A stretch of DNA of 64,000 nucleotides, taken from the NCBI GenBank assembly GCA_944548615.1, contig OX155972.1, positions 9,130,159 through 9,194,158 on the forward strand, in the 5' to 3' direction. This DNA comes from Micropterix aruncella. Taxonomy: Eukaryota; Arthropoda; Insecta; Lepidoptera; Micropterigidae. Below the pieces are notes generated by a model, which saw nothing but the letters and a program-made list of their open reading frames with translations, was not told the origin of the DNA and made no database searches. Positions 47,215 through 59,000 of this stretch are shown one piece after another; position 1 is the stretch's first letter, and each line of letters begins with the position of its first letter. The translations under genes were made by a program, and so were the position numbers.

Positions 47215-49316
47215 CAGGTGAGTTTTGATTAGTGACATCATTGTAGTGGGTGAATCAGTACGAGTAAGTAAGCAACTTTTGATATTAAATTAAATAAAAA
47301 CGATTTTTAAACTTTTTATTTTGATTATGACAGCGACAGTTGGAGAAGTCGATCAGCTGTTCATGTTGACCTACTTACGCGTTGCGTTTACAACTGCAAA
47401 CAGTACCAAGGTCACTGGTCGTCACGACGGAGGTGCGGTCGAATCGCGGGCCGTTTTTACGCATAATAATGTCTCTCAATCTGTCGTTTATTATGAAATT
47501 AAAAAATAATTAATTTAAAAGTGATTAGTTATAAAAGTGACACTTAATCAGGGTTGGCTTGATTTTCCCCAACCCGAAAAAATCCACTGGGTTAAATTGG
47601 GTAAAACCCACCTGAAAAAACCCGAGGGTTTTTGACGAATGTGGGTTTTTGAAAAAATACTTATTGACATTGATGATACTGACACTGAGCGAGACGATCC
47701 AGCAGTAGAACCCTCTGTTGAATGTGATGATATTGAAACAAATTCTTGAAGTTGAAATTCATCGGAATCCAAATCATTGTGCTGGTAACCCCGACGCCGG
47801 TTCACGTACCCGTCCCGTGCCCTAACTAAAGCCTTGTTCATGTGCGCTCGTATACGTTCAATTTTTCCACTTATTCCTATTTTACAGTATTTACACTGCA
47901 CTTTTTATTATCTATTTTAATAACTTCTGTCCATTCTGCCCCTTCCTTTCTACCATCTCCGACTACTTTTGGCATGATTTATAAGATAACTTATGGATAA
48001 TATTGTTACGTGAATAGACAGCAGAAGATGCAAAAACACGGTAGAACACTCAATTCGATTTATTACAAAACTATAACAATACTCTTCAAGCGACAAAGAC
48101 CCTTATACACACTTCAATATACACTATTTAGTTCTAAAATCGTTTGCACTACTACTCAATACTTTCGCGCCGAAACAGCGCCACTAGCGGTTGTTAGTGT
48201 TAACTCTTATCTTGATGTGAAAATAAAGGGGATCTCCCCGACAACTGACAATAACGATTTTCGATGGAATTCCCTTCATGGTAGTGTTACAACTTTATTC
48301 AGTAGTAAATAGATTCGGATTGGGAGAAAAAAATGCAATAAAATGGTAGTAAAATAAAATTAAATGTTAAATTAAAATATTTTCATTTAAAATTCTCATT
48401 AACTCCGAAAAAACCCGAAATTCCTCGAAAAAGCCCGAAAAAGCCCGAAAATCCCCGAAAAAACCCGAAATAACCCAGTGGGCAGATATTTTTTGATAAA
48501 ATCCGGGTTTTTGCCAACCCTGCACTTAATCCCGCCAGGCGCAGTGCGTCTAAATACGCGATGATGTGTTTTAAACGCGCAATAATGCGCACGTTACACG
48601 TTAATTTCTTATGTTGTTACTAAACACATACTTTCAGTGCAGAATTATTATTATTAATAATAATTAAACGCTTTATTTGCCTAAACAAAAAGGCGAGCTT
48701 ATTGCCTAAAAGCAATATCTTACAGCTAATTTTAACGCGTATGCATCGGTAATATGGCAAAATCGGTGTGTTTTTTGTTTTTTTTATTTTATTTTGTTAT
48801 TTCCATCTATTAATTACGTTTGCGACTATTGTGACATGCAATGATTTGCTCACTGAAAGTAAACAATGCAACCGCTAGTTAGCAATCTGTGAGTTTTCTC
48901 CTGTATTCAAGTAAATTACTGTTTTTAACTATTAGGTATATTCTAGGCCCTGTTTCTTTTGTAATATCTATGCCGTTTTAAAAAAAAGTTTCAATAGTGG
49001 TAGTAAATGTCTCAAGTATTCCAAATAAATTGTCAAGAAATAACAGCGCAGCGCTATCTATAGCCTTGCCGCACGACTATTGTGTTCAACATATCGCCGT
49101 TGAAGGTCGCCGACTTCAAGGACCGATGCTATTAGCAATGTCAAGTAAACAGCTGATCGGTTCTCAAACTGTTTTAAATCATTTGGAATGAAATGTAATT
49201 TTAAAATAATTTTTATATATTATTTGTTTTAAGTTAACAATTGAATATAAATTTTGCTTACTTGCTCGCACTGATTCACCCACTATAAGGATGTCACTAA
49301 TTAAAAACTCACGGTG
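47215..49316. mobile_element. 2.1-kb inverted-repeat element, TA-flanked
   Basis: The ends are imperfect inverted repeats of about 80 bases: CAGGTGAGTTTTGATTAGTG at the left and, inverted, CACCGTGAGTTTTTAATTAG at the right, both followed by GTGGGTGAATCAGT and AAGTAAGCAA. TA flanks both ends (47213-47214 and 49317-49318). Related ends occur at about 2419 and 6058. No transposase seen. A hAT element (47549-48522) and a LINE 3' end (about 48640-48735, reverse) are nested in it. Confidence 0.7.
47549..48522 (-). mobile_element. hAT element with perfect 8-bp TSD and a BED-finger remnant
   Basis: CACTTAAT precedes (47541-47548) and follows (48523-48530) the element, which starts CAGGGTTGGCTTGATTTTCC and ends GTTTTTGCCAACCCTG. 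Minus-strand ORF 47901-47548 keeps the end of a BED zinc finger (MQCKYCKIGISGKIERIRAHM), the usual N-terminus of hAT transposases. The catalytic part is absent. Subterminal AACCCGAAAA repeats occur at both ends. Confidence 0.9.
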
Positions 49317-49983
49317 TAGAATGCCGGACTCTTTAAAGTGGATTATCGGTCACATGCCATAGTGGAATTTTAAAGTATTGGCGTGTAGCATCTTTCAAAA
49401 ACAAACAAGACCAAAAATATTTAAATAAAATAGTCAATTTTCAGTTTTTTGATATTTGGAGAGACTTTTCTGAAATTATTTTAGATAAAAAAAATAAATA
49501 ATTCGCAACTCATGTGTGCCGGTGCTAGCTAAAATAATTTGAGACTTTGGAAGTTGTTATAAATTAACATCATCGTTATTTATAACAAACGGATTTTTTT
49601 TCTAATTCGTCCAAAAAATCCATTTCATCCAAAAAATTCTCAATTTCGGCTCTGCGCTCAACTTGAATCTGCTTGAAAACTTTACAGTGTTAAAATATTA
49701 CAAATGCCCTTCTTAGACAATTAGAAATAAAAAAAAATATTACACATTTTTTGTAACGTTTTGTCTAAAATTTAATAATAAAATAATAATAATAAGATCT
49801 TTATTTACGCTTAAACAATAATATACGAAAAGGGGAGCTTATTGCCACATGGCAATATCTTGCAACTAACCTAATCTGCTCATTGTGGAAATAAATAGTA
49901 TTAAACAATTAAGTTATTCTGCGTATAATACAAACTAATATATTGAAAACTAAGAATGCCAGAGGAGAGAAAGGAGTAGTTAA

Positions 49984-51500
49984 AGAAGCAGCGACAAAAA
50001 TGTGCAAGATTTTTGTAAAAGCTGCTACTTTCAGATCAGACAGTATTTTGGCCATAGGATGCTGGGGCAGAGCCAGCAGGCGAGACCCCGGGACACCTGG
50101 TTCTGGCGTACTAGGGAAGGTGTAACTTTAATTAGTACCCCCATCATGATTTGGAAAAGCTGAAAATTCACCAATAGACAGTGGATGTAATACAGAACTC
50201 GAAACAAATGGTCAGACTGCTTAATAGTAGAATGCGTGGCGTCAGCATTACTCCATACATGTCACAAAAATGAAGTCCATTATATTGCGCGGCGCATTAG
50301 ACCGATGCGTAATAATTACCGATAAATACGTACCGACGTACACTGCCGGCCAAAAGTTTGAGACCACCTACATCAAGGAAGAAAAATGAAATAAAAGTCA
50401 AAATACGAAGCAAGAGGTTAAATTATTATTTGAAATACTTATTTACTACTTATTTACACATATATCAAGAAGAAAACCAAAAATATCAATAAATTACATT
50501 AAAAATGCCGTTCATATTTTAAACAGATTTTTCGTCAAAAAACCCTCCCTTTCATTTTATTACATTTTTCTTTAGTCTGCATACAAGGAATCAATTTGTC
50601 CACTGTATCTTGTGAAATATTGTTCCAGCTTTCTTGTAAAGTCTTCCACATGTCTTTTTGCGAGGAGGGACAACAACTGCGCACATTTCTATCAAGCTCT
50701 TCCCACAGAAGCTCAATTGGGTTGAGATCCGGGCTCTGAGGGGGCCACACCATGTTTTTTAACACCCCTTCTGTTTATTTACATTCTAAATAACTCCTGC
50801 ATAATTGTGAACTAGGTTTGGGATCTTTATCTTGTTGGAAAAAAATCCATTTTCAATTAATCTTAAACCAGACAGAACGGCATTTTGCTGTAGTATTTGT
50901 TTATACTGCTCCTTTTTCATGATTCCATCGACTCGTACCAAATTTCCGGTTCCATGGACTGAGAAGCAATCCCAGACCATAATGGAACCACAACCATGCT
51001 TGACTGTTGGCACCATAGAGCCTGGCATCATCTTTTTCTGGGCGCTACGTCGAACAAAATTCGTCGTTTAGATCCAAATATTTCAAATTTGAATTCATTT
51101 GTCCAAAGAACTACTAAGGCCACAAAACAAAGAGAAACGGATGCAGTGGGCCCTTACCCATAGATGTTGGTCAGAAGACAACTTTCAAAAAGTTCTTTGG
51201 ACATATAAATTCAAATTTGAAATATTTGGACTTCATTTTTGTGACATGTGTTGTGCTGACGCCACGCGCTCTATTTGTTAAGCAGTCTGTCCATTTGTTT
51301 CGAGTTCTTTATTGCATTCACTGTCTACTGATGAATTTTCAGCTTATCCAAAACACATTGGTGGTACTAATTAAAATTACACGTTTCCTAGTACGCCAGC
51401 GCCAGCGCCATCTGGCCTGTTGACTCTACCCCGGAATTCTATGGTCAGAATACTGTCTAATCTGAAAGTATCAGCTTTTACAAAACTCTTGCAGTTTTTT
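49984..51500. mobile_element. Foldback-like insertion with ~300-bp inverted arms
   Basis: About 49984-50282 and 51230-51500 are inverted repeats of each other (GTTAAAGAAGCAGCGACAAA against, inverted, GTTAGGAATCCAGCGACAAA; GCTGAAAATTCACCAATAGA against GCTGAAAATTCATCAGTAGA). TA borders both ends. Between the arms lies a broken Tc1 transposase with its own end at 50341. Confidence 0.7.
50341..51230 (-). pseudogene. Tc1-like transposase, internally inverted
   Basis: CACTGCCGGCCAAAAGTTTG at 50341 is a Tc1-type end. The minus strand carries FDVAPRK, VKHGCGSIMVWDCFSVHGTG and [20 protein letters not shown]. The preceding part of the protein (MQWALTHRCWSEDNFQKVLW) is on the plus strand at 51139-51200, and VLW-x-x-(E/K)FKFEIFG occurs on both strands, so a segment has been inverted around the palindrome TTCAAATTTGAA. 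Confidence 0.8.
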
Positions 51501-52251
51501 GTCGCTGGATTCCTAACTAGACAAAGAAAGAGAAGAACTGGTAATTTCTTAGAAAAGTAGTACTTTTTGAGGCGAGTCTTGAATAATTCTAAAAAGACGA
51601 GTCTCGTATATTTGGTGGGATATCGTTCCAGAGTCCTGCACCATAGAGTTATGCAGATAGAGTAGGAATAGAAATCAGTATCATGACGAGAAATTTTAAG
51701 TGAATTGTAAGAAGCTGGCCGAAGTTAGAGGCCGTGGGAACTTAAATGGTTTGAAAAGCTCGTGGAGATAGTATAATGTTGATTGGGAGTACACTCCCAA
51801 TCAACATTATACACACGTACACGATAGAGGTGAGTATAAAAATTTCTCCTTTGGCAACCGCTTTAAAATTTACACCTATTTCTTAGAAAAGTAGTACTTT
51901 TAGAGGTGAGTCTTGAATGATTCTGAAAAAAGTGAGCTTCGTATATTTGCTGGGAGATCATTCCAGAGACTTGCAGAAAGAGATGGAGTAGAAGTCAGTA
52001 TCCTGAAGAGGAATTTCGAGTAAATTGTAAGAGCTTGGCCGAGACCGTTTGAACTTAATGGCTCGATTAGCTCGTGGAGATAGAATGATGTTGATTGGGA
52101 GAGTACACGATAAAGGAAAGCAACTATATGAACGTTTCTACTTTGGCATACTGGCAAGCATTTTACAATTTACAGTATTTCTACTTGTATTCTATCGGAG
52201 TAAACATTGTGTTAACTGTTTGAAAATTATATGATTTTTTTCCCATTCCAG

Positions 52252-52476
52252 ATGATTTCCGACTTGCGCTACAGACTGTCCAGGTCACGATTGGTAGAAC
52301 CCCTGGAAGATGCAAAATTCATCTACGGAACCAACACTAACTATCTGAAAACCGTTTTGAATTACTGGAACAAGGAGTACAACTTTAAAGAACGCGAGGT
52401 ATACTTTAATAAGTATCCGCATTACAAGACGTATGTGCAGGGACTGGATATACATTTCATCCATGTTAAACCAAGG
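52252..52476 (+). CDS. JHEH-like epoxide hydrolase, exon 2 (N-terminal domain)
   Basis: Acceptor TTTTTTCCCATTCCAG, donor CCAAGG|GTAAGT; 75 codons, phase 0 at both ends. MISDLRYRLSRSRLVEPLED, then YGTNTNYLKTVLNYWNKEY, then NKYPHYKTYVQGLDIHFIHV are hallmarks of the epoxide hydrolase N-terminal domain, the meander that wraps the alpha/beta core in microsomal and JH hydrolases. No broken residues are visible. It lies 5.85 kb from exon 1 because of transposon-filled intron 1. Confidence 0.95.
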
Positions 52477-53250
52477 GTAAGTTTTTGCCCTCTTTTTAGA
52501 CTAATCATCGTCATCATTTATTACATTACATTACATTCGTATCCAATTGGTAATTTTACCGCTTTCGAACGTTTCACATACTTTTAGGTAGTAATGAGCA
52601 AGTTACTTGTCAGTAACAGGTATTTATTACAAGCTTTTTGTATGGTACTGCAATAGTTTGAGTGTCTTACCTATTTTAAAGACCAATGTAAAATCTAGTT
52701 GAGATAAAAGTTCATTATCATAATTAAATATTTTTTTAAATTTATTTATTTTAAACACAACATGCAGAATTCATAAAATGGTCATACCAAGTAATGGTGC
52801 GAAGTAAACGACGACCCACATTCACATGACCATGCTCAGCGCATGCCCAACTAGGCCGAATATAGCCTGTATCTGGGCATACGATTTTCAGACATGGGTG
52901 GAGAAGCATAACTGACGTATGTACTCAGACACATACATATATACATATATAGATACATATACTTATATATATACACACATATATAAATATATTTATAGAT
53001 ATATATATACACATTTACACATATATAGATACATGTATCTATATATAAAAGTATATATATATATACTTTTATAATACATATATAAATATATTCATAGATA
53101 CACATACACATATACATATATATACACATATACACACTATATATATTTATATATATGGTGTGTATATGTATATTATTTTTAAAAGATGATTTGCAGAAAA
53201 TCATTCTCTGTCCTTGAACGAGCTATATCGTCAAGAAGCCATTTTTTTTA
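52477..53250. repeat. Intron 2 with a (TATACA)-type microsatellite at 52915-53165
   Basis: Alternating ATACAT, ATAGAT and TATATA repeats. ORFs through it are artefacts. The remainder is AT-rich intron. Confidence 0.8.
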
Positions 53251-53256
53251 TTTTTT

Positions 53257-53670
53257 TTATTGAATAAAAAGGAACTTTTTTTTTATGTCGTCATCAAGAC
53301 GGTGGAATATTTTGGGTGCTATAAAATTTAATTGTCTCTGGGCAAATGATGAATAAACTCGGGGAACGGCATAATTCAAGGCTGCAGATTCTCTTGTAGT
53401 TCTGTGTTGCTGGCTTCGTGGTCGTTTATCTAGGGTTCGATGGAAGAACATGAGTGACTGTTTCACAAACAGCTGGCGTATATCTAACAGCTCACTTTCT
53501 TGGAAAAGCATGTTGGAATCATATCGTGGGGGCCTTCTATTGATTACCCTCAACAGAAGCTTTTGGGCTTTCACTAGAGGATCCAAGACAGATTTCGCAA
53601 ATGCTCCCCACGCTATTATTCAGTGCACCCATAAACCTTGACATAGGGCCATGTAAACTGTATATATACA
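53257..53670 (-). pseudogene. LINE C-terminal fragment (family of 13588)
   Basis: The minus strand reads IIAWGAFAKSVLDPLVKAQK, then LLLRVINRRPPRYDSNMLFQ and FAQRQLNFIAPKIFHRL, homologous to 16260-16580 of the forward LINE. One in-frame stop upstream (near 53630); 3' UTR lost. Confidence 0.85.
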
Positions 53671-54530
53671 ATATGTAAACAATAATCTGTCTACTTGCCG
53701 GGAAAGTCTTGGGGTGAGACCATCTTTTTTTTTAGTTTGAAGAATCTACTACCTGCTTCCGCGAGCTTATTTCAGGTGCTGGCGCCTGCACCCGCGGCAC
53801 TGCCATAAAACTAACGCTATAATTTTTTTATTTTATAGCAAACTTACAGATAGTAAATATATAATAATAGTATCTTAAAAACATATTTTAACGAAACAAA
53901 TTTATTATCCTATGAATAGTTTGCAATGCTTGCATTACACAATAACATAGAAATAACATGTTGATAGTAGAAAAAAATTATAATAATATAAGGGTAAGAA
54001 AAGAAATAATTAAATAAGTTGTTAATAAGGTTATTTGGATAGAGCAAAATAGAAGTATAAGTAATTGGATAATAATATTTATTATATATAATATGATATA
54101 ATACAATAGTATGGCATAATATAATAATCATATAATACAGTAGGTACATTAGGATGGCAGTTAGTGAAATCTTAAAAAGTAGGAGATTGGCTAGGTATGA
54201 TCGAATCTTTTATTATATTTATGGAATCATAAAATACATCCAATCCTTTACACGATTTATCAAAAACGCGACACATTCTGGCCAAAGGTCTATTCGATCC
54301 GATGTTGTTATGGCAAGCGACAACCGAAAATGTTTGAGAGCTCCTCGATAGTCAATTGACACTGCCTTAAAACTAGCTGCCCTGGAACAAGTCCTGGCAC
54401 TTAGTTGGGCAGCAGCAGTACATAAATGCTAATGCTCATATCGGCCGTTATCAATTTTAATTTTAATTTTAATTATATTTCTTTTTTTAATTGATATGAT
54501 TATTAGTGATACTTATGCATTGTTAATGAA
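53671..54530. other. Intron 2, AT-rich remainder
   Basis: No gene or repeat boundary identified apart from low-complexity AT. Confidence 0.4.
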
Positions 54531-54546
54531 TTGTTAAATTAATATT

Positions 54547-55210
54547 GGGGAGCTAATGGGCCCATGATGAGGTGGCCACGATGACCCATGTGTTCAGGGT
54601 CGGTCACACTCACGGGTCAACACCCATCCGATGGCCTCCACGCATGGGGTGCGAACCTGGGTAGGACACTGGGTCAACCAGTCTCCCCTGGGAATCAAAC
54701 CTCTGGCGCTCCTGGACGGTCTGCGCACCGAGCGGCGCAAGCCAATCGACTGTGCTCTCCGACTAACAGTCGGGGGAGTCTGGGAACTGTATTGTTTCCT
54801 ATAGAGCGGGGGTGGTTGTCTACCTTACGGCGAATGCTCTTGAAATGACCATTGGCCATCCGATCCCGGTTCAGAGTCGGGCAAAGGACGCCTTGGTCCG
54901 CGATAGATTCGGTGCACACCGTTTCACCGCTTCGTAAGGGAGAGGACCGCGCAAGCGACCTCGAACTCGGAACCAATCGAGAGACCGGAGAAATCTGGAC
55001 ACAATTGGAAGCAAGGGCGCGAGGGTCGGCCCGCCAGGTAACACTGGCTATCTCGCGGTAAGGCGTTGGCTTCTTGCGGGATGTGACGTAGCTGGACGTT
55101 GGATTTGTTCTGTCCAAAGTCTTCTACGCTCACTGCAGGGCGACAGAACGAGAAAATCGTTAAAACGTCCTGTGGTGACGGGCTCGCCCGTTGTAGTTGA
55201 CACCGCAAGT
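54547..55210. mobile_element. SINE-like 670-bp family, copy with 13-bp TSD
   Basis: TTGTTAAATTAAT occurs at 54531-54543 and 55210-55222. The element starts GGGGAGCTAATGGGCCC and ends CACCGCAAG(T). It is more diverged than the copies at 9926 and 20987, with small indels. A minus-strand ORF is still open (55117-54695, 140 codons), partly homologous to the 116-codon ORF of the other copies. It lies 98 bases upstream of exon 3 of the hydrolase. Confidence 0.9.
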
Positions 55211-55308
55211 TGTTAAATTAATTAAATAAATAAATAAATACATGACCTAAGTATAATAATATGTAAGCCTAGATTTAGATACAAACTGAAAAAGTGTTTT
55301 TCTTAAAG

Positions 55309-55473
55309 GTTGCCGCAAACATCAAAGTGTATCCTCTACTGGCGCTGCACGGCTGGCCTGGCTCCATTAAGGAGTATTACGAAGCTATACCACTACTGAC
55401 CACGCCTCAAAAAGGCAGAGACTTTGTATTCGAAGTCATACTTCCCAGTTTGCCTGGATATGGATTTTCGCAG
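55309..55473 (+). CDS. JHEH-like epoxide hydrolase, exon 3 (HGWP motif)
   Basis: Acceptor TTTTTCTTAAAG, donor TTCGCAG|GTTTGT; 55 codons, phase 0. VAANIKVYPLLALHGWPGSI contains the HGWP oxyanion-hole motif (55348-55359). GRDFVFEVILPSLPGYGFSQ is the conserved strand and loop before the nucleophile region. It starts the alpha/beta-hydrolase core. Confidence 0.95.
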
Positions 55474-55651
55474 GTTTGTTGTTGATATTGTTGTTGTCGG
55501 TGTAGAGTAATCATTTGCATGATACGCGAACCTGAACCTGCATGCTGGGCTTTACCTTTGAACCTGCCGTTTTATGAAGGTTATTTATATTTTTAAAAAT
55601 ATATGAATATATAGAAAATTTTGGTTATCACTTTATAGAGATGAGATTAGG

Positions 55652-57302
55652 CGTATCATCCAATGTATTCTTCCAGTCGTTACCCACATAATAAACTCCT
55701 CAATGGAATTTGGATCGTACCCAGCTCCTTGGAAAAATGCCTATACCCCTTCCTAAAATGTCAAATCCTGTTGGACCAAACGATTTCAGGCCAATATATA
55801 TATTCTCCCTGCTCTCTCAAAAGTTTTAGAGCATATAGTGTTCTCTCAGCTATCAAATTACCTTTTTAAATTCAATAAGTTTAATCTCTATCAGTCAGGT
55901 TTCCGTCCTGGCCATAGCACTACCTCTGCCATTGTCAAAGTAACTGACGATGCACGTAAAGCAATAGACCAGAGACAACTCACTTTGTTTGTGCTCTTAG
56001 ACTTTAGCAGCACCTTCAACTCTGTCGACTTCGACTTGCTTGTTGCACGGCTACAAACACTTAACTGTTCGCAAACTCAGAGCCAGATAACAGCGTAATA
56101 AAATTGCAGCAAATGGGTTAATCTGACAGCTGGAGTTCCATAAGGTCCAGTTCTGTCCCTGCTTCTTTTCTCAATTTTTATAAATCCTATTCCAAGTTCG
56201 TGGACTTACTCATCTGTATGCAGATGATGTTCAAATATATATCATTTTTCTCCTGAAAATATCAATGCGTCCATCACCAATATGAACTCCGATCTTCAAG
56301 CCATTTGTGAATGGTGTGCGCAGATGGGTCTACTAATAATCCCTTTTAAATCCCAGGCTATACTCATTGAAGGTCGTAAATTGCTTTCCAGAGTAAACGT
56401 AAAGTCTCTTCCGCTTTTAAAACTGAACGATATCACCATACCCTTGTCGCAAAGAGTGAAAGATCTTGGTCTAATTGTCGTTGAACATTTCTCCTGGCAA
56501 CCACAGGTGGACGAGGTACGTCGCAAAATAATTGCTAGTTTTCACTCTCTGCAAACGCTCAAAAGATTTCATCCTGTGGACATAAAGAAATCTCTTCCAC
56601 AGTCTCTCCTCTTACCTTTTCTTGACTATGCAGATGTGGCTTATCTCGATTTGTGAGAGGAACTACTCAACAAACTTGAACGTTTGCAGAATGTATGAAT
56701 ACGATTAATCTATGGTCTACGTAAGTATGATCACGTGTCCGAATATAGGACACAGTTAAAGTGATTGCCAGTACGCCAAAGGGAAAACGTTCATATACTT
56801 GCTCTCTTCTATTGTGTACTCTCCCAATCAACACCATCCTATCTCCACGAGCTTTTCGAACCATTAAATTCCCACAGTCTCGTACTTCGGTCAGTCTCTG
56901 AAAGTTTACTAAAAAATCCGTGTCATAATACTGATTTCTATTCCTACTCTTTCTGTGTCTATGGTGCAAGACTCAGGAACGATCTGCCGGCAAATATACG
57001 AAACTCGCCTTCTTTACCATCATTTAACACTCACCTCAAAGATTACTACCTTTCTAAGAAGTAACCAGTTCTTCCCTTTCTCACCTCTTCCTATCCCGAT
57101 TTCCTCTCCTCGGGCATTCTTAGTTTTAAATACCTTTACTGGTCTATATTTTATGGAGACGAATGAAAAAATCTTTATTTCCACAATGCGCGCATGTACC
57201 ACTGTAATTAGGTTAGTTGTAAGATATTGCCATGTGGCAATAAGCTCGCCTTTTTGTATCATGTTTAAGTGCAAATAACGAGTGTATTATGACTATTATT
57301 AT
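55652..57302 (+). pseudogene. Jockey-like LINE, 5'-truncated
   Basis: Starts inside the reverse transcriptase (INSSMEFGSYPAPWKNAY), continues through FNLYQSGFRPGHSTTSAIVK, a degraded YADD-like site near 56220 (YADDV in another frame), LSQRVKDLGLIVVEHFSWQ, DYADVAYLDL and a C-terminus with ARLRNDLPANIRNSPSLPSF. Frameshifts and stops throughout. The 3' UTR ends near 57300. GATTAGG flanks both ends. Confidence 0.9.
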
Positions 57303-57575
57303 GATTAGGATGATGATCAGACAAAGAATATCTCTCTATACTCTATCCTCTGAGTGTCTGACTCCATTGTGAAATGTGATAAGATAGTAAAAGTTCAAAT
57401 ATGAACGTACCTATGAACTTGCAGTTTTATAAAGGTTATTTACATCTAAAAATATGAAATAAATATTTAGAGAGTTTTGGTTATCGCTTTATATATATGA
57501 GATTAGGATGATAGTTAGACAAAGAATAGCTCTCTATACTCTATCCTCTGAGTGTCTGTCAGTTTGTCTGATTCC
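57303..57575. repeat. Tandem copy of the LINE target region
   Basis: 57415-57560 duplicates the sequence now split around the LINE (55555-55651 and 57303-57360): 'ggttatttacatctaaaaat', GATTAGGATGATAGTTAGAC, CTCTATACTCTATCCTCTGA. It therefore holds the empty site near 57505. Confidence 0.8.
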
Positions 57576-57849
57576 ATAATAGTCAATAGTCTTTTATTCA
57601 TCCAAAATTGCAAATACAGTTGGATATGTCATAATCTTAATTGTTTAAAACGCAATAATCAAAATATAAATGCAACAAATAATTCATATTTTTTCAAAAC
57701 AGTAAAAATAGCTAGTTATTATAGGAAATATAAGTTAGTTTAGGTTAGGTTAGGAAGTCAATACATCTACTTAACGTAAAAAGTTATAATAGTGAATATA
57801 ATTATAATAGGTAATAGATAATATAAGTCAGATATGTACAAATTATTGT

Positions 57850-58755
57850 TAGTTTCCCACTGAAAAGGCACTAGCCTTAGTGGGGAACTGTGACATGTAA
57901 TTTGTATCGTTTTTATAAATAAAGACTACTATAAAAAAAGTTACTAAAAATAACCAAAAGTTAGACAAAATAAAAGATAAATGCTCAATAATGTCATATG
58001 TAAAACGACAATAATCATAATGAATAATCAAATGTTATCAACTTAGTACTATATGCGTGTGCAACTTATTACGTATGTTTTAAACATAAGAGTAATATAG
58101 GTATCATAGAGATATAATATTATTTTTCATAATTAATATGTACATATATTAAAGGTATTGTAATATTTCCTCGAGGTCGTCTATCTTATAAATAGCATAT
58201 GTGATGAGCCAGTGTTTAACTCAATATTCGAATAGTTTTGGTTCTAAATGTCGTATTCTCATTGGCAGGTTATTAAAGAGTTTAAAGGCCAAATGCACAA
58301 ATGACTTTTGGATCATAGTCAAACGGACTTTGGGGAGGGCTATGTTGGCTTTGCTACGCTTGTAGTGGTCATGTACGTGCATGTTAAGCGTTGTTTTTAG
58401 CATACACTAAACAACTGAGAATATACGCTGATGCCATAGTGAAAACTTTGTATTTCTTGAAAAGAGGCGCGCAATGTGTGTCCTTTCGTACACCGGCTAT
58501 CGTCCTCATCGGTTGCTTTTGGAGGACGAATGCTCGGTTACTGTCCGTGGCATTCCCCCAAACGAGGATCGCATACGACAGCCTCGAGTGGAAACATGCA
58601 TGATACACGCTCAAAGCCGCACTCTCCCCACAGAGAAATTTAATTCTTCGGATAGCAAATACCGCAGACGATAGACTTTTACATAAATGATTGATGTGGG
58701 CTTCCCAATTTAGATTATGGTATATGGTCACTCCTAGAAACTTTGTGTCTGTGTT
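57850..58755 (-). pseudogene. LINE 3' part (third LINE family), reverse
   Basis: The minus strand from 58755 reads TDTKFLGVTIYHNLNWEAHI, then AVFAIRRIKFLCGESAALSV, FHSRLSYAILVWGNATD, QKQPMRTIAGV and, after a frameshift near 58395, FVHLAFKLFNNLPMRIRHLE. 3' UTR to about 57850. Typical C-terminal region of a CR1/jockey-like ORF2, 5'-truncated. Confidence 0.85.
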
Positions 58756-58769
58756 TTTTTTTGAAATGC

Positions 58770-58829
58770 GATGAGATAGTCCTATCTCATCCGAGATAGC
58801 ATGCGAGATACTATCTATCGATAGTATCT
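58770..58829. repeat. Paired perfect hairpins
   Basis: GATGAGATAG-TC-CTATCTCATC (58770-58791) and AGATACTATC-TATC-GATAGTATCT (58806-58829) are two adjacent inverted repeats with 10-base perfect arms, immediately outside the truncated LINE end. Confidence 0.9.
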
Positions 58830-58844
58830 ATCTCGTCGCGGCAA

Positions 58845-59000
58845 GTACTCTATGACACTCGGGATGACATACCGATTCTAACAATACCACACACTTCTAA
58901 ATCGGTTTAAGCGTTTATAAGTTATGGTGGAATAAAGAAACGAAAAACATACATAGATGAACCCTGAACACATTACACTTCTTTTTTGTTGGGCAGTCAT
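58845..59000 (+). repeat. Third copy of the intron-4 repeat segment
   Basis: Similar to 61812-61965 and 63675-63828: 'gattctaacaataccacaca', 'acatacatagatgaaccctg', TTTTTTGTTGGGCAGTC. Confidence 0.8.

Larger units (their letters stand above)
49780..52180 (-). pseudogene. Jockey-like LINE 3' part, interrupted by a foldback insertion
   Basis: Minus-strand coding remains at 52157-51900 (VCQSRNVHIVAFLYRVLSQS ... LWNDLPANIRSS), partly duplicated at 51510-51780, and the 3' UTR resumes at 49985-49780 ('ttgccatgtggcaataagctc'-like). The stretch about 49985-51500 is an insertion in the 3' UTR. Same LINE family as 55652-57302. Confidence 0.65.

Noticed and set aside
52851..53204. 117-codon minus-strand Tyr/Ile/Cys-rich ORF
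   Set aside because: It is a translation of an ATACAT-type microsatellite.
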